From Helicobacter aurati (lineage in GTDB: Bacteria; Campylobacterota; Campylobacteria; Campylobacterales; Helicobacteraceae), in contig NZ_NXLW01000004.1 in the NCBI RefSeq assembly GCF_003364265.1, forward strand, positions 62,001 through 126,000: DNA of 64,000 nt, given 5' to 3'. A model generated the notes under the pieces. The model had not been told where the DNA came from and made no database searches. It was given only the letters and a program-made list of their open reading frames with translations. The position numbers and the translations under genes were made by a program. Shown in pieces: positions 9,235 through 19,385 of this stretch; the stretch's first letter is position 1; every line of letters starts with the position of its first letter.

Positions 9235-10278
9235 ATGGCAATTGATTCTAACAGACAGAAAGCTTTAGAAAATGCGATGAAATTAATTGATAAAGCTTAT
9301 GGTAAAGGCATGCTTGTACGTTTAGGAGACAAGCAGGTAGAGAAGATTGATTCTATTTCTACTGGTTCTCTGGGGCTTGATTTAGCACTTGGTATTGGAG
9401 GGATTCCAAAAGGTAGAATTATTGAGATTTATGGTCCAGAATCAAGTGGGAAGACAACTTTATCATTACAAATTATTGCAGAATGTCAAAAGAGTGGAGG
9501 TGTTTGCGCGTTTATTGACGCGGAGCATGCTCTTGATGTGTATTATGCAAAGAATTTAGGTGTAGATACAGAAAATTTATTGGTTAGTCAGCCAGATCAT
9601 GGAGAGCAAGCTTTAAGTATCTTAGAAACTATTGCATGCAGTGGAAGTGTTGATTTGATTGTTGTAGATTCTGTGGCAGCCCTTACCCCAAAAGCAGAAA
9701 TAGATGGAGATATGGGCGACCAACATGTGGGGCTACAAGCGAGACTTATGAGTCATGCGTTGCGTAAAATAACTGGCGTGCTTTTTAAAATGAATACTAC
9801 CGTTGTTTTTATCAATCAGATTCGTATGAAAATTGGTGTTATGGGTTATGGTAGTCCTGAAACTACAACAGGTGGCAATGCACTCAAGTTTTATGCGAGC
9901 GTGCGAATTGATATTCGTAAAGTGGCGACTCTTAAACAAAGCGATACGATTATAGGCAATCGAGCAAAGGCAAAAGTTGTGAAAAATAAAGTTGCCCCAC
10001 CTTTTCGCGAGGCGGAATTTGACATTATGTTTGGTGAGGGAATTAGTCGCGAAGGAGAAATTATTGATTATGGTGTGAAACTCGATATTATTGATAAAAG
10101 TGGCGCATGGCTTTCCTATGGTGATAAGAAGATAGGGCAGGGAAGAGAAAATGCTAAGGTATTCTTGAAAGAAAATAAAGAGATTGCTTTAGAAATTGCC
10201 AATAAAATAAGAGAACAAATAGGAACAAGTGAAGAAATTATGCCTCTACCTGATGAGTTAGAAAACACAGAGCAGTAG
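9235..10278 (+). CDS. recA: recombinase RecA
   Basis: RecA forms filaments on single-stranded DNA, pairs homologous strands and supports recombinational repair and natural transformation. The 347-residue length equals that of H. pylori RecA. The Walker A motif GPESSGKTT lies near residue 66, Walker [11 protein letters not shown] near 140, loop L1 near 157 ([21 protein letters not shown]) and loop L2 near 195-209 ([19 protein letters not shown]). The C-terminal region is acidic and short, as in relatives. It stands alone on its own promoter, with no recX behind it. Confidence 0.98.
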   Translation: MAIDSNRQKALENAMKLIDKAYGKGMLVRLGDKQVEKIDSISTGSLGLDLALGIGGIPKGRIIEIYGPESSGKTTLSLQIIAECQKSGGVCAFIDAEHALDVYYAKNLGVDTENLLVSQPDHGEQALSILETIACSGSVDLIVVDSVAALTPKAEIDGDMGDQHVGLQARLMSHALRKITGVLFKMNTTVVFINQIRMKIGVMGYGSPETTTGGNALKFYASVRIDIRKVATLKQSDTIIGNRAKAKVVKNKVAPPFREAEFDIMFGEGISREGEIIDYGVKLDIIDKSGAWLSYGDKKIGQGRENAKVFLKENKEIALEIANKIREQIGTSEEIMPLPDELENTEQ

Positions 10279-10870
10279 GATTTGTCGCCGTGCAACGTTT
10301 ATAATCATTAAAGTTAGCAAAAGTAAGTATAATTTATTTGTGTTGCTAATAAAGTTTTAATAGTTGATGATTAGACATGCGATAAAGCAATCCCACAAGA
10401 GTTTTGATAGATAAAAGAGCAGAAGTAGACATGTGTAAGTAAACTAATTGCCCCGTGTGCCAGCAAGCGTTTGTTTGAGTGCAATTTGTTTGATGTTGAA
10501 TCGTACTTTAGAATCTTGTGGAAACTATCAAAAGATCTATGTTCGTAAGAGGTTTTAAGTGTGCTGAAGATTCTAAGAAGTCCAATTGACAAGCTATTAT
10601 TTTGAATATTTCAGACTTGCATTATGAATATTGCTTTATAGCCGCACAATAACGCTACATTACTCTATCCATCATAAGCTAATTTGCCCATTTTGGATTT
10701 TATCATTCAATGAATGCCATTTGATTGAAATATTACCGCGTTGTATTATTGTCATATTAGAATTAAGTTATCGCGTGCCGCAATAGTTAATTTACTGATA
10801 CAAAGCAATGAGGTTTTGATAGGTTGTATTAGAATATTTTTGGAAAATTTGAGTTTTAAGGAAGATATTT
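10279..10870. other. 592-base stretch without a recognisable gene
   Basis: Behind recA. Short open frames exist on both strands, but none has a ribosome site together with a recognisable protein. Possible cause: a gene that has decayed past recognition. In H. pylori recA is followed by eno, which is not here. Confidence 0.4.
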
Positions 10871-11269
10871 TTGCAGATTATTATCGATTCTTGTCATATT
10901 ATTATAGCTGCTGTGATAGCCTTGTGTCTTTTTGTTCTGATATTGTATAGAATCCAACGAGGTTCACGTAATCTCAAAGTGCTAGCTGCTGTTGTATTTA
11001 GTCTTTGTGTGCTTAGCACAACGATTTATGCTTTTAAACAGAGTTCAGATACCCGAAGAATTGCAGAATTTCAGAAAGCATTTTATGCTGATAAGGTTCT
11101 TACATGTAATTATCGCGATTCACAAATTGCCATTCACAAGAAACATTTTATTTATAGATCAGATTCTTTTATGTTTTTGGGCAAGGATTCTCATAAAGGT
11201 ATAGCCGTGAATATTTTAGATTGTGAAAGTTATCAATCGCCACAAAATGATGAAATTCTTACAGATTGA
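10871..11269 (+). CDS. small membrane protein of unknown function
   Basis: 132 residues with two hydrophobic helices (about 7-28 and 36-55) and then a soluble, beta-looking tail of about 75 residues containing two cysteines (CNYRDSQI and ILDCESY). The start is read as TTG at 10871-10873 with AAGGAAG about 7 bases upstream; no ATG fits. The tail would face the periplasm or cytosol depending on topology. It ends 18 bases before the NUDIX gene, so it is probably co-transcribed. I do not recognise the family. Confidence 0.6.
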   Translation: MQIIIDSCHIIIAAVIALCLFVLILYRIQRGSRNLKVLAAVVFSLCVLSTTIYAFKQSSDTRRIAEFQKAFYADKVLTCNYRDSQIAIHKKHFIYRSDSFMFLGKDSHKGIAVNILDCESYQSPQNDEILTD

Positions 11270-11287
11270 CGTTATATAAGGATGGTT

Positions 11288-11923
11288 ATGGAAAATACAA
11301 TGCTAATTTATCAAGGTAAAGATGTTTTATTATCTACCCCAGCTAAACCTAGGATTATTAGTGTGGGGTCTTTGGAACAATCTAAATATATTACACTGCA
11401 TCGAGTTATATTTGAAGAACAAGGCAAAAGAAAAGAGTGGGACATTGCTAAGTCGCATGATAGCGTTGCTATTGTGCTATATCACAAGGATAGAGATGGC
11501 TTTATTTTTGTAAGGCAGTTTCGCGTTAGTGTGTTTTTACAAAATGAAAGGCATGGATATATGTATGAGTTATGCGCTGGGTTATGCGATAAAAATGTTG
11601 ACATAATGCAAACCGTTATCGAAGAATTGCAAGAAGAATGCGGTTATTTTTTATCGGGGGATAATATAATCCCTATTGCCGAGTTTTATAGCAGTGTCGG
11701 TATGAATGGAGCAAAACAACATCTTTTTTATGCAGAAGTAAGTTCTCAAGATAAAAGAGCCTTTGGCGGTGGTCTTGCAAACGAAAATGAAAATATCGAG
11801 CTTATTTTTGTACCACGGGCGTTAATAAGTGAATTCTTAGACGATGTAAATTGTCCAAAAACGCCTTCTTTATGTTATGGGATTCTTTGGAGTCAATCCA
11901 AGATTCTATCTAAGGTTTTTTGA
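11288..11923 (+). CDS. NUDIX hydrolase, UDP-sugar/ADP-ribose diphosphatase type
   Basis: NUDIX enzymes cleave nucleoside diphosphates linked to another moiety. The box here starts at G of AGLCDKNVDIMQ and ends EELQEECGYF. It keeps the metal-binding core (E16, E19, E20 and G22 of the 23-residue motif) but has Val instead of Glu at position 7 and Glu instead of Arg at 15. The phrase AG-x2-DK...EECGY resembles the NUDT14 (UDP-glucose diphosphatase) branch, where the same two positions also deviate. The substrate is therefore more likely a nucleotide sugar or ADP-ribose than a mutagenic dNTP. The start ATG 11288 is preferred over 11282 because AAGGA at 11278-11282 needs about 5 bases of spacing. 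Confidence 0.82.
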   Translation: MENTMLIYQGKDVLLSTPAKPRIISVGSLEQSKYITLHRVIFEEQGKRKEWDIAKSHDSVAIVLYHKDRDGFIFVRQFRVSVFLQNERHGYMYELCAGLCDKNVDIMQTVIEELQEECGYFLSGDNIIPIAEFYSSVGMNGAKQHLFYAEVSSQDKRAFGGGLANENENIELIFVPRALISEFLDDVNCPKTPSLCYGILWSQSKILSKVF

Positions 11924-11965
11924 TTTTTGTTATAATTGTTTACTTTATGGGCTAAGGAATACATG

Positions 11966-12703
11966 ATGAGTTCCAAAAAACTTGATGTAAGTCTTGCTAA
12001 AATAGAATCGTTAAAAGCAAGCTCTTATGAAAAAGATGTCATTCGCAGTGCTTTTTATAACCATCTCAATAAGATTCCTCTTTCTGCTGAAGTGCAACGA
12101 ACAATGCGAAAATATAATATAAGTTTTGCGCAACAAGATATTGTAGTCGGGAATTCGCAAGCTTTACAGAATCGCAAAAATCATTATAAAAGAACTTATC
12201 AACCACAATCCATAGAGAAAAATCATACTACTCGTGATACAAAAGTTTATAAAAGAAGCTACTTAGATTCTTCTGATAACAAATCACAGCAACTTATTGT
12301 AATACTCCAAGAAGCAAATGTATTACGTTTAGAATCTGATAAATTGCTCGCACAGTGCAAAGATATTCTGGTTTGTTGTTTTACAGCCAATGAGCTTTCC
12401 TACGGTATGATTACTTCGCTCATTACTAATATCACTGATTCTTTTACGAGGAATACACAGGCATTACAAGAGTTTCTTACTCCGTTTTTGGATATGTTCG
12501 ATGGTTTGCACGACGGTGCTAAAGAAGAGATTTTGCAGAAAGCAAATGTATTTTTGCAAACAATGCGCGATCTTAAGGAGATAGCTACAAACCTGTGTAT
12601 TAAACTATCTGCTATACGTGCGAAGTCTGTCCTTAAACAAGAGAGCGGTATTAATGATTATTTAGAAGATACAATACAAAAAATGGAAGCTTATTTAAAA
12701 TAA
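11966..12703 (+). CDS. conserved-looking protein of unknown function
   Basis: About 245 residues, mostly helical. No signal peptide or membrane segment is seen. The N-terminal 60 residues ([20 protein letters not shown] and following) look like a small folded domain. Residues 65-110 are basic and low in structure ([15 protein letters not shown]). The C-terminal half contains long amphipathic helices with a CKDILVCC cluster. ATG 11966 is chosen because AAGGA at 11954 gives 7 bases of spacing; ATG 11963 directly before it is an alternative. It lies 8 bases before queF and 42 after the NUDIX gene, so one transcript is likely. I cannot assign a function. Confidence 0.7.
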   Translation: MSSKKLDVSLAKIESLKASSYEKDVIRSAFYNHLNKIPLSAEVQRTMRKYNISFAQQDIVVGNSQALQNRKNHYKRTYQPQSIEKNHTTRDTKVYKRSYLDSSDNKSQQLIVILQEANVLRLESDKLLAQCKDILVCCFTANELSYGMITSLITNITDSFTRNTQALQEFLTPFLDMFDGLHDGAKEEILQKANVFLQTMRDLKEIATNLCIKLSAIRAKSVLKQESGINDYLEDTIQKMEAYLK

Positions 12704-12711
12704 AGGTTATT

Positions 12712-13215
12712 ATGAAGAAGAATAGCACAACAAAACATCAAAAAATCGGCAAGCTACATTCCTTAGGGAAAAAGACTCATTATCATTTTACCTATAATCC
12801 GCAGATTTTAGAATCTGTTCCTAATCCACATCCTCAAGTTGATTATTTCGTTAAATTTAATTGTCCAGAATTTACTGCTTTATGTCCAATTACTGGGCAG
12901 CCAGATTTTGCAACAATTTATTTGAGTTATATCCCAGACCGTAAAATTGTTGAATCTAAGTCGTTAAAACTTTATTTGTTTAGTTTTCGTAATCACGGCG
13001 GATTCCATGAAGATTGTATTAATATTATTGCGCAGGATTTGATTAAGATTTTGGATCCACGTTATTTGGAAGTATGGGGAAAGTTTACGCCTAGAGGGGG
13101 ACTAAGTATAGATCCGTATGTAAATTACGGGAAAAAGGGAACGAAATTTGTCAAGATGGCAAGGAAAAGACTATTATTGCATGATTTATATCCAGAGACT
13201 ATTACAAATCGTTAA
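12712..13215 (+). CDS. queF: NADPH-dependent 7-cyano-7-deazaguanine reductase
   Basis: QueF reduces preQ0 to preQ1 in queuosine synthesis, for tRNA wobble modification. The 167-residue protein is the short, unimodular type. The catalytic region [16 protein letters not shown] holds the cysteine that attacks the nitrile and the Asp that protonates it. The QueF motif [15 protein letters not shown] binds NADPH. Conserved [19 protein letters not shown] and IDPY complete the family pattern. The first 30 residues are basic and lie outside the core fold. It is the last gene of the cluster begun at 10871 and is convergent with an MCP gene across a 212-base AT-rich gap. Confidence 0.95.
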   Translation: MKKNSTTKHQKIGKLHSLGKKTHYHFTYNPQILESVPNPHPQVDYFVKFNCPEFTALCPITGQPDFATIYLSYIPDRKIVESKSLKLYLFSFRNHGGFHEDCINIIAQDLIKILDPRYLEVWGKFTPRGGLSIDPYVNYGKKGTKFVKMARKRLLLHDLYPETITNR

Positions 13216-13427
13216 TGTATAAACTTACACAACGATCCATAAGCTCTTTTATGCGCAAGCATTGTTACTTTTGATTTTTGTAATGAAAATAAATAAAATG
13301 TTTGATTTTATATTTATATAAATGCAAGTGCATAAAATATTGTTAGCACCTTACAAAGATATTCTTATTAAGAGTTTTTGGCATTACTTAATATAAAAAT
13401 AATGTATAAATAGAAAGCAATAGTTTC

Positions 13428-15503
13428 TTAAAACTTCTTCTTATGAACATCGTCAAAAATTTCTTGTGCTACATTGCTTATATCACGTGTAATCGAGTTA
13501 GTACTGTTAGCAATTGTTGTATTTTCTTGCGTTATACTTTCTAATTGTGCCACCGACTCATTGATTTGTGTAATGCCAGCAGTTTGTTCTCTAATAGATT
13601 CTGCCATATCATTTACAGACTGCACAAGAAGATTCATGTTTGCTTCTATTTCTCCTAGAGACTTCTGTGTTCTTTCTGCTAATTTTCTTACTTCATCTGC
13701 TACAACTGCAAAGCCTCTGCCATGTTCTCCTGCACGTGCTGCTTCTATGGCTGCATTTAATGCTAAGAGATTGGTTTGGTCTGCAATGTCTCTAATGATT
13801 CCAATTACATTTTTAATGTCTTCTGTCTGTGAAGTTAACTCATTTGTTTTTTCAGAGATATTTTGCATGGACGAAGTAATCTCTTCAACGGCAGTCGCAC
13901 TTTCTTGTAGTGAATTTGCTTGCGTATTGTTTGCAGTAATAAGTTTATCCATTGAAGTTTTTAATTCATCGCTCTGTTTAGAAAGCGTGGCAGCAAATGC
14001 AGCAGAAGCTTTTAGCATATTTTTGATCTCATCTCCTAGGATATTCGTGGTTATTTCTACAGCACCTTTTGCATCTTGAATAGAATCGGTGAAATCAAGC
14101 CGCTTATAGCTTTCAAATACTTTATTAATAGTATTCATATTCGCTCCAACTTTGAGCTGTAAAGTATTTAGCATATTGTTTAACACACGCGATAAATCAA
14201 TAAGTATAGGGTTGGCGGGAGTTTTTGTAATACGCAAAGTAAAATCACCAGATTCTATGAGACCCAAGACAGAAATCGCTTCTTCAACAACATTCCTATC
14301 TTGGGCTATATTGACTTGAATAAGCCCGATACTGTGTTTGATCGCAGCCGTCATTTTGCCTAGTTCATCATTGCAGAGAATTTGGCGATCTTTTATGTCG
14401 TCTTTTTCATGTCTTAAAAAGGCAAAAAAGTCAAAAAGATATTCTTGAATATCAAGTATACGATTACTTACACGCCATTTTATATATGCCGCAGTGACTA
14501 AGGCTATAAGAAGTACGGCGACAATAGATGCAATAATAATAGTACCTAGTATATGCATTACCGATTCTTGTATGGCATCATTTGGTGCTAGAGCAATGAC
14601 TGCCCAGTGTTTATCTGTGTTTGGAAGTTGTACGTTAAAGAGTGCAGCGGTTGCTGAAGCTTTGTTTGTGATTGAATAATATTCATATAATCCATTTTTA
14701 CGTTGTTGGATAGCCGTAAGGATATTTTTTGCATATTCCGTGTTGTTGTGTGCAATAAATTCTGCATCGACAGCTTTAGGATTAGGATGAGAGATAATTA
14801 CGCCTCTTTGATCGACTAACATACGAATCTCTCCCTCAAAGCTTTTGTCACGTTTAGTCAATATGTCTGTGATTCTATTGATATCTAAGAAAGCACCAAT
14901 GGCTCCGATTTCTTTTTTATCTCGATCAAAAACAGGAGCGAGGATATTTACTCCAAAAACCTCTCTCCCACCGATATTCATTCGCTTAGGATTCCCAAAT
15001 ATTATATTATTGTTCCCGCCTTTTATAAATTGCTGAAATGCTGAATCATTAAGTATGTTTTTGTCAGCAGGTAATTGGTTGTTGCCATCAGTGATAAAGA
15101 GCAATTCATTTGTGTCGAGTTTACTAAGAGATTTTTCTGAGGGAATTATGCTTGAAGAGTCTTTAAAATAAAGATAGCCAAAGGTTATAGATGGATTAGA
15201 ATCTACTAGACTGTCAACAATATTAAATAGTCTGGCTTCTGTTGGTTGTGCGGTATTTTCAAAAATGCCGTCTATAATCCTTTGTCCAGTGTTAACAGAA
15301 ATTGCGCCATCGGATAAAATAGAAGCTATTAAGTTGGCATATCTTGCTGATGTATTATTGAGAAGTTTATTTGATTCTTGTGTGAAACTTTCTTTACTAA
15401 TGTTAGCAATAATAAAAGCAATCGAAATCATGACTATAACTACTATTGATATAACAACGGCAGAAATTTTTGTCCCTATTCGAAGATTCTGAAAAAAAAT
15501 CAT
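13428..15503 (-). CDS. methyl-accepting chemotaxis protein with dCache sensor
   Basis: A 691-residue transmembrane chemoreceptor. A membrane helix at about 12-34 is followed by a periplasmic region of nearly 290 residues. Its pattern ([51 protein letters not shown]) fits a double Cache ligand-binding domain. A second helix lies at about 323-345, then HAMP and a coiled-coil signalling domain. The CheA/CheW contact tip ([18 protein letters not shown] and [16 protein letters not shown]) is near residues 575-610. The protein ends HKKKF without a CheR-tethering pentapeptide. The ligand cannot be read from sequence. AAGGA 6 bases before the ATG supports the start. Its promoter contains a T15 tract. 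Confidence 0.93.
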   Translation of the reverse strand: MIFFQNLRIGTKISAVVISIVVIVMISIAFIIANISKESFTQESNKLLNNTSARYANLIASILSDGAISVNTGQRIIDGIFENTAQPTEARLFNIVDSLVDSNPSITFGYLYFKDSSSIIPSEKSLSKLDTNELLFITDGNNQLPADKNILNDSAFQQFIKGGNNNIIFGNPKRMNIGGREVFGVNILAPVFDRDKKEIGAIGAFLDINRITDILTKRDKSFEGEIRMLVDQRGVIISHPNPKAVDAEFIAHNNTEYAKNILTAIQQRKNGLYEYYSITNKASATAALFNVQLPNTDKHWAVIALAPNDAIQESVMHILGTIIIASIVAVLLIALVTAAYIKWRVSNRILDIQEYLFDFFAFLRHEKDDIKDRQILCNDELGKMTAAIKHSIGLIQVNIAQDRNVVEEAISVLGLIESGDFTLRITKTPANPILIDLSRVLNNMLNTLQLKVGANMNTINKVFESYKRLDFTDSIQDAKGAVEITTNILGDEIKNMLKASAAFAATLSKQSDELKTSMDKLITANNTQANSLQESATAVEEITSSMQNISEKTNELTSQTEDIKNVIGIIRDIADQTNLLALNAAIEAARAGEHGRGFAVVADEVRKLAERTQKSLGEIEANMNLLVQSVNDMAESIREQTAGITQINESVAQLESITQENTTIANSTNSITRDISNVAQEIFDDVHKKKF

Positions 15504-15542
15504 TTGTAATCCTTATAATTAAATAACCGTTTTATTTCTCGC

Positions 15543-15565
15543 ATAATACCAAAAAAAAAAAAAAA
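15543..15565 (-). promoter_or_regulatory. promoter with T15 tract upstream of the dCache MCP gene
   Basis: Fifteen T (minus strand, 15551-15565), then GG, then TATTAT (15543-15548), which fits a -10 box about 40 bases before the ATG. The homopolymer fills the spacer upstream of the -10 box. Its length would change the -35/-10 distance, a known mode of phase-variable transcription in Helicobacter. Confidence 0.5.
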
Positions 15566-15664
15566 CAACCTTAAAGTTTTGATAAAAATTTTTATTTTTT
15601 AATAAAAATTATTTAAAAATAAAAATTTCGTAATTTTATGATTTTTTCGGAAAAAACTTGATAA

Positions 15665-15689
15665 AAATTTCATAGAATCTATGAAATTT
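15665..15689. promoter_or_regulatory. perfect 25-bp palindrome between divergent chemoreceptor genes
   Basis: Arms AAATTTCATAGA and TCTATGAAATTT match base for base around a single A at 15677. It lies 162 bases upstream of the dCache MCP and 75 upstream of the PAS gene, so it could be an operator for either or both. Strand-specific terminator function is unlikely in a divergent gap. Confidence 0.5.
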
Positions 15690-15763
15690 GATTTTTTAGT
15701 TATATTATTATGTAAATTTGCATTCTATTTAGATAAATATTAAATATTATTTAAGGAAATTGT

Positions 15764-16291
15764 ATGGCTTTTACTGATTCTAGAGAAAAACAAGTTGATA
15801 ATTTTTTGGTTTCTAAAACAGATACAAGGGGCAAAATCTTGTATTGTAATGAAGAATTTATTCAAATATCAGGGTACACCGAACAAGAATTACTTGGTAA
15901 ACCCCATAGTATTGTGAGACATCCTGATATGCCCAGAACAATATTTCGTTATCTCTGGAGCAAAATTTCGATGGGAAGTGAAGTAAACGCTTATGTTAAG
16001 AATCTTGCGAAAGATGGCTCATTTTATTGGGTATTTGCTAATGTTTCACCGTCTTTTTCTTGTGTAGGCAATGAGATTATTGCCTACAATTCAGTGCGCA
16101 GAAAGCCAAATAGAAATGGGCTTCAGATCATTGAAACCTTATATACCGAATTAAGGCAACATGAAAAAAGAGGCTTAGATGATGCCGTAAAGTGGTTCCA
16201 TGAGTATTTTACCTCGAAAAATGATACTTATGAAAATGCTATTTTATGCTTACAATCAGATACTACGTGTAATGTGAGGAAAAATAAATGA
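15764..16291 (+). CDS. PAS-domain protein, CetB-like sensor
   Basis: A 175-residue soluble protein. Residues 15-125 form one PAS domain of the Aer/CetB type: [51 protein letters not shown], and YWVFANVSP near residue 90. In Aer and in Campylobacter CetB this domain binds FAD and reports redox state. The HPDMP segment of that group is present here. There is no membrane helix or signalling domain, so it needs a partner. The next gene, overlapping by 4 bases (ATGA), is an MCP without a ligand-binding domain. An energy-taxis role is inference from domain type and gene order. Confidence 0.85.
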   Translation: MAFTDSREKQVDNFLVSKTDTRGKILYCNEEFIQISGYTEQELLGKPHSIVRHPDMPRTIFRYLWSKISMGSEVNAYVKNLAKDGSFYWVFANVSPSFSCVGNEIIAYNSVRRKPNRNGLQIIETLYTELRQHEKRGLDDAVKWFHEYFTSKNDTYENAILCLQSDTTCNVRKNK

Positions 16292-17613
16292 TGGTTATAT
16301 TTTTATCTGTATTAATCTCTATACTAATTATAGTACTGGCGATTGTGGTACGTAAGTTCGCAAGTTGGAAATCCAGAGCAATCTTAATAAATAAGTTTTT
16401 AGATGACATTAATGCGGGAAACTTTGATGTTCGAAGAACGAATATTCCAAGAGATGAATTAGGTGATATTCCAAGAAAGATTAACAAACTTCTTGATCAG
16501 ATACAAACCTATAATACTGAAACTAGTACTGCCTTTCATTATGCAGATACAGCTACAATCCAACGTGAAGTAATGACTGATGGCTTATTGCCAAACCTTG
16601 CTGGTATTGGTAGTAGAATCAATAAAAATATTGAAGCTATGCGAGCGAATAGAATCTTACAGAATAAGCAACTTTTAGACAACGAATTAGCACAGGTTAA
16701 TGAAAATGCCTTGCAGTTGGTTGATTTACAACAAAGTTTTAGAACAAGTGTAGATAAGCTTTTTAACGTCAATCGTCAAGTTGAAGAAGCTGCACAAGAG
16801 TCTCAAGCTCATGCCGGAGGAGTGAATCAAGCTTTGTCTTCACTAGATGAACTAAAAATACTTGCAGAATCCAATAATCAAGCTACTAAAACATTAGCAC
16901 AACGTTCAACTGATATTGATTCTATTGTGAATCTGATTAATGATATTTCTGAACAAACTAATCTTTTAGCTCTTAATGCCGCCATCGAAGCAGCACGTGC
17001 AGGAGAGCATGGCAGAGGCTTTGCAGTCGTAGCAGAGGAGGTACGGAAGCTAGCAGAAAAAACACAAAAGGCTACAAGTGAAATCCGCACAAATATTTCT
17101 GCCTTACAAGAAGATACAAATAATATTTCTACTAATTCCGAAGATATGCACATCAAAATGAATGTCTTTAGCGAATCTATACAAGGATTTTCGGATATGC
17201 TAGAAAAACTTAATGTTTCAACAGAAGATATAAATCATACTCTCAAAGAAGTGGTTTCTCGCCTACATATTAATCTTTTTATGGTTGATCATATTATCTT
17301 TAAACATAGTGCTTATTATATGGCTTCGGTTGAATCAGATGAAGAATTAATGAGTAAGGAACAATGCCATTTTGACAAATTCTTGATTGATGGCAAAAAG
17401 GATTATGGACATACAAGTGGATATCAACAGTTAGATGAGATTCATGCTTCTATTCACCAACATGCAAAAGATGGATTACAAAGAGCAAGAAGCAGACAAA
17501 ATCCTAAAGATGTTGTTGTTGATTATAGATTAATGGAGAAGGCTTCCAAGAAATTCTTTGTAACTTTGGAAGAGATGATTCAACAGAAATTTCATAAAAG
17601 AAAGCAAAGTTAA
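16288..17613 (+). CDS. methyl-accepting chemotaxis protein with C-terminal zinc-binding CZB domain
   Basis: 441 residues. One N-terminal membrane helix (about 2-23) is followed directly by a HAMP-like stretch ([32 protein letters not shown]) and the signalling coiled coil, whose tip is near residues 222-260 ([18 protein letters not shown]). There is no periplasmic sensor domain. The last 110 residues show the CZB pattern: MVDHIIFKH, then [13 protein letters not shown], then [11 protein letters not shown], giving the His, Cys, His, His zinc ligands. CZB domains in TlpD-like receptors respond to hypochlorous acid or zinc through that cysteine. Co-translation with the PAS protein suggests a two-piece receptor that joins a redox input to a zinc-thiolate input. 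Campylobacter CetA is similar, but to my knowledge lacks CZB. Confidence 0.9.
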   Translation: MMVIFLSVLISILIIVLAIVVRKFASWKSRAILINKFLDDINAGNFDVRRTNIPRDELGDIPRKINKLLDQIQTYNTETSTAFHYADTATIQREVMTDGLLPNLAGIGSRINKNIEAMRANRILQNKQLLDNELAQVNENALQLVDLQQSFRTSVDKLFNVNRQVEEAAQESQAHAGGVNQALSSLDELKILAESNNQATKTLAQRSTDIDSIVNLINDISEQTNLLALNAAIEAARAGEHGRGFAVVAEEVRKLAEKTQKATSEIRTNISALQEDTNNISTNSEDMHIKMNVFSESIQGFSDMLEKLNVSTEDINHTLKEVVSRLHINLFMVDHIIFKHSAYYMASVESDEELMSKEQCHFDKFLIDGKKDYGHTSGYQQLDEIHASIHQHAKDGLQRARSRQNPKDVVVDYRLMEKASKKFFVTLEEMIQQKFHKRKQS

Positions 17614-17746
17614 TTATTTCTGATTTATCATGTTACTGACATTGCACTTGATACTCGATAAGCTTATATTAAAGCAATAAGTATAAAATAAAGTACAACA
17701 TTGGTTGTATGTTTGAAATTCACAGAAGCATGAGGCTTTCAGTGTT

Positions 17747-18721
17747 TTATTTAATTTTACTTTGTGCTAGCTTTGAACATATAAACGCAAGAGCAATGAA
17801 TCCTATACCAATAAGCCCTGTAATTACTTCACTTATTTCAATAAAAATCTTTAATAGCATTATGCAAGCTAGCGCACAGATAGCATAATGTGCACCATGC
17901 TCAAGGTAGATATATTCTTGCAATGTTTGCTTTTCTACCAAATAGAGAGTAATGCTTCTAACAAACATGGCTCCTACCCCTAAGCCTATCATAATAATAA
18001 ATATATCATTGCTTAATGCAAAAGCACCGATTACACCGTCAAAACTGAAACTTGCATCTAAAACTTCGAGATATAAGAATCCCATAAGTCCACTACGCAC
18101 GCCACTATCCCCTAATGTAGAGCTAAAAGCAGAGAGGAGCAAATAGAGAAGTAAAGCAGAGAAATAAGCCACCCCAATCATATACTCTTTAGTAAGTAGT
18201 AAGAGAATGACGCCAATGCTAGACGCACATAATAGAGAGATATTTGGAATATTGGCAAGCTTTTTTGTAAGAGGATTTGATTCTATCCATGTAAGCCATT
18301 GTTCTTCGCGAGTAGAATCAAAGAAAAAATGTAAAAAAACCATAATGAGGAAAGCACCACCAAAAGCGTAAACTTGAGCAATATTGTTTTCTAGTGCTTT
18401 ATGATACTTTTCGGGATTGTGTATTGCAATATGTAGAGTGTCATAGAATCCCATTTGTCCAGCTACCGAAACAATAACAATAGGGAAAATGAACCGCATA
18501 CCAAATACTGCAATGGGGATCCCCCAATAAATAAATCGCTTACGCCATTTTATATCCATTGTATGCAAAACTTTCGCATTCACTACAGCGTTATCAAAAG
18601 ACAGGCTTACTTCAAGAATAGAGAGTAATGCACAGATGCAAGCAGCTTGCCAGCTCCCTAAAGAAAAAGCAATGCTAAGTCCAATTATCGTGATGAAAAA
18701 TGAGCTATAAAAGTGTTTCAT
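17747..18721 (-). CDS. DUF475/TerC-superfamily membrane protein
   Basis: A 324-residue integral membrane protein with about nine helices. Two motifs define the group: LEVSLSFDNAVVNAKVL near residue 36 and LEVLDASFSFDGVIGAFALS near 218. Their acidic residues in membrane helices are thought to bind metal in TerC-like proteins. Members have been linked to metal (manganese or calcium) handling and tellurite resistance; the substrate here is unknown. AAGGA before the ATG supports the start. It is the last of four minus-strand genes with short gaps (49 bases behind the YjjB-like subunit). Confidence 0.82.
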   Translation of the reverse strand: MKHFYSSFFITIIGLSIAFSLGSWQAACICALLSILEVSLSFDNAVVNAKVLHTMDIKWRKRFIYWGIPIAVFGMRFIFPIVIVSVAGQMGFYDTLHIAIHNPEKYHKALENNIAQVYAFGGAFLIMVFLHFFFDSTREEQWLTWIESNPLTKKLANIPNISLLCASSIGVILLLLTKEYMIGVAYFSALLLYLLLSAFSSTLGDSGVRSGLMGFLYLEVLDASFSFDGVIGAFALSNDIFIIMIGLGVGAMFVRSITLYLVEKQTLQEYIYLEHGAHYAICALACIMLLKIFIEISEVITGLIGIGFIALAFICSKLAQSKIK

Positions 18722-18770
18722 GCAAATCCTTATCTAAGTTATGACGAAGTATTCAAGAATTAGTCCAATC

Positions 18771-19385
18771 TCAAGAAGTTTTAGCCTTTTTGTTTTTGCG
18801 GAGTTCTCTAAAAATCGTATAAATCGAAGTTTGCTTGCTACCTCTGGTTATCATAAAGCTTTGTTCAAAGAAGATAATGAAAGTAACTAAAGCACCAGCT
18901 ACGAGCGAAAGTGAGACAGAAGTCATTGTAATAAAATTATTAAAAAAAGCGAGTAAATAATTAATTTGTTCGGGCTTATCTGTGTTTTGTAGGAAAGTAA
19001 GCAAGGAAATAATGCTTTTGTATCCATAGCTACCTGGGAACATGGGGAGCAAACCAGGGAAAACAATCACTTCAACGGGGACCTTGACACGTTTAGCAAT
19101 CACCATAGCGCATCCACCCATGCAAAGCGATGCAAAGAAGCTAGCCGCGGCTAAACTAAAAATCGGAAAAAGCATTAAGATTGAACGTATAAGATAACCC
19201 AATCCAGCTATTATAATGATACCAAATAGAATCTTTTTTGGAGGGTTAAAAGGATAACCAAAACCTAACGCTGCAATCATCGCGAATATCATATTAATCC
19301 CGATATGTTCAAACGAATCGGAGCTAAAGAAATCTGTGTAAAGAATTTCTGCAATTTGCGGAAAAGATTCCATCATGTTAAACAT
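18771..19385 (-). CDS. threonine/serine exporter, small subunit (YjjB/ThrE_2)
   Basis: 204 residues with about five membrane helices and the family phrase FPGLLPMFPGSYGYKSI near residue 110. In this family a small subunit (DUF3815, YjjB) and a large one (DUF1212, YjjP) together form the exporter that in other bacteria is a single ThrE chain. E. coli YjjPB has been linked to succinate export and Corynebacterium ThrE to threonine export, so the substrate is uncertain. The frame overlaps the large subunit's stop by 8 bases. Starts at 19376 or 19373 are also possible. Confidence 0.8.
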   Translation of the reverse strand: MFNMMESFPQIAEILYTDFFSSDSFEHIGINMIFAMIAALGFGYPFNPPKKILFGIIIIAGLGYLIRSILMLFPIFSLAAASFFASLCMGGCAMVIAKRVKVPVEVIVFPGLLPMFPGSYGYKSIISLLTFLQNTDKPEQINYLLAFFNNFITMTSVSLSLVAGALVTFIIFFEQSFMITRGSKQTSIYTIFRELRKNKKAKTS

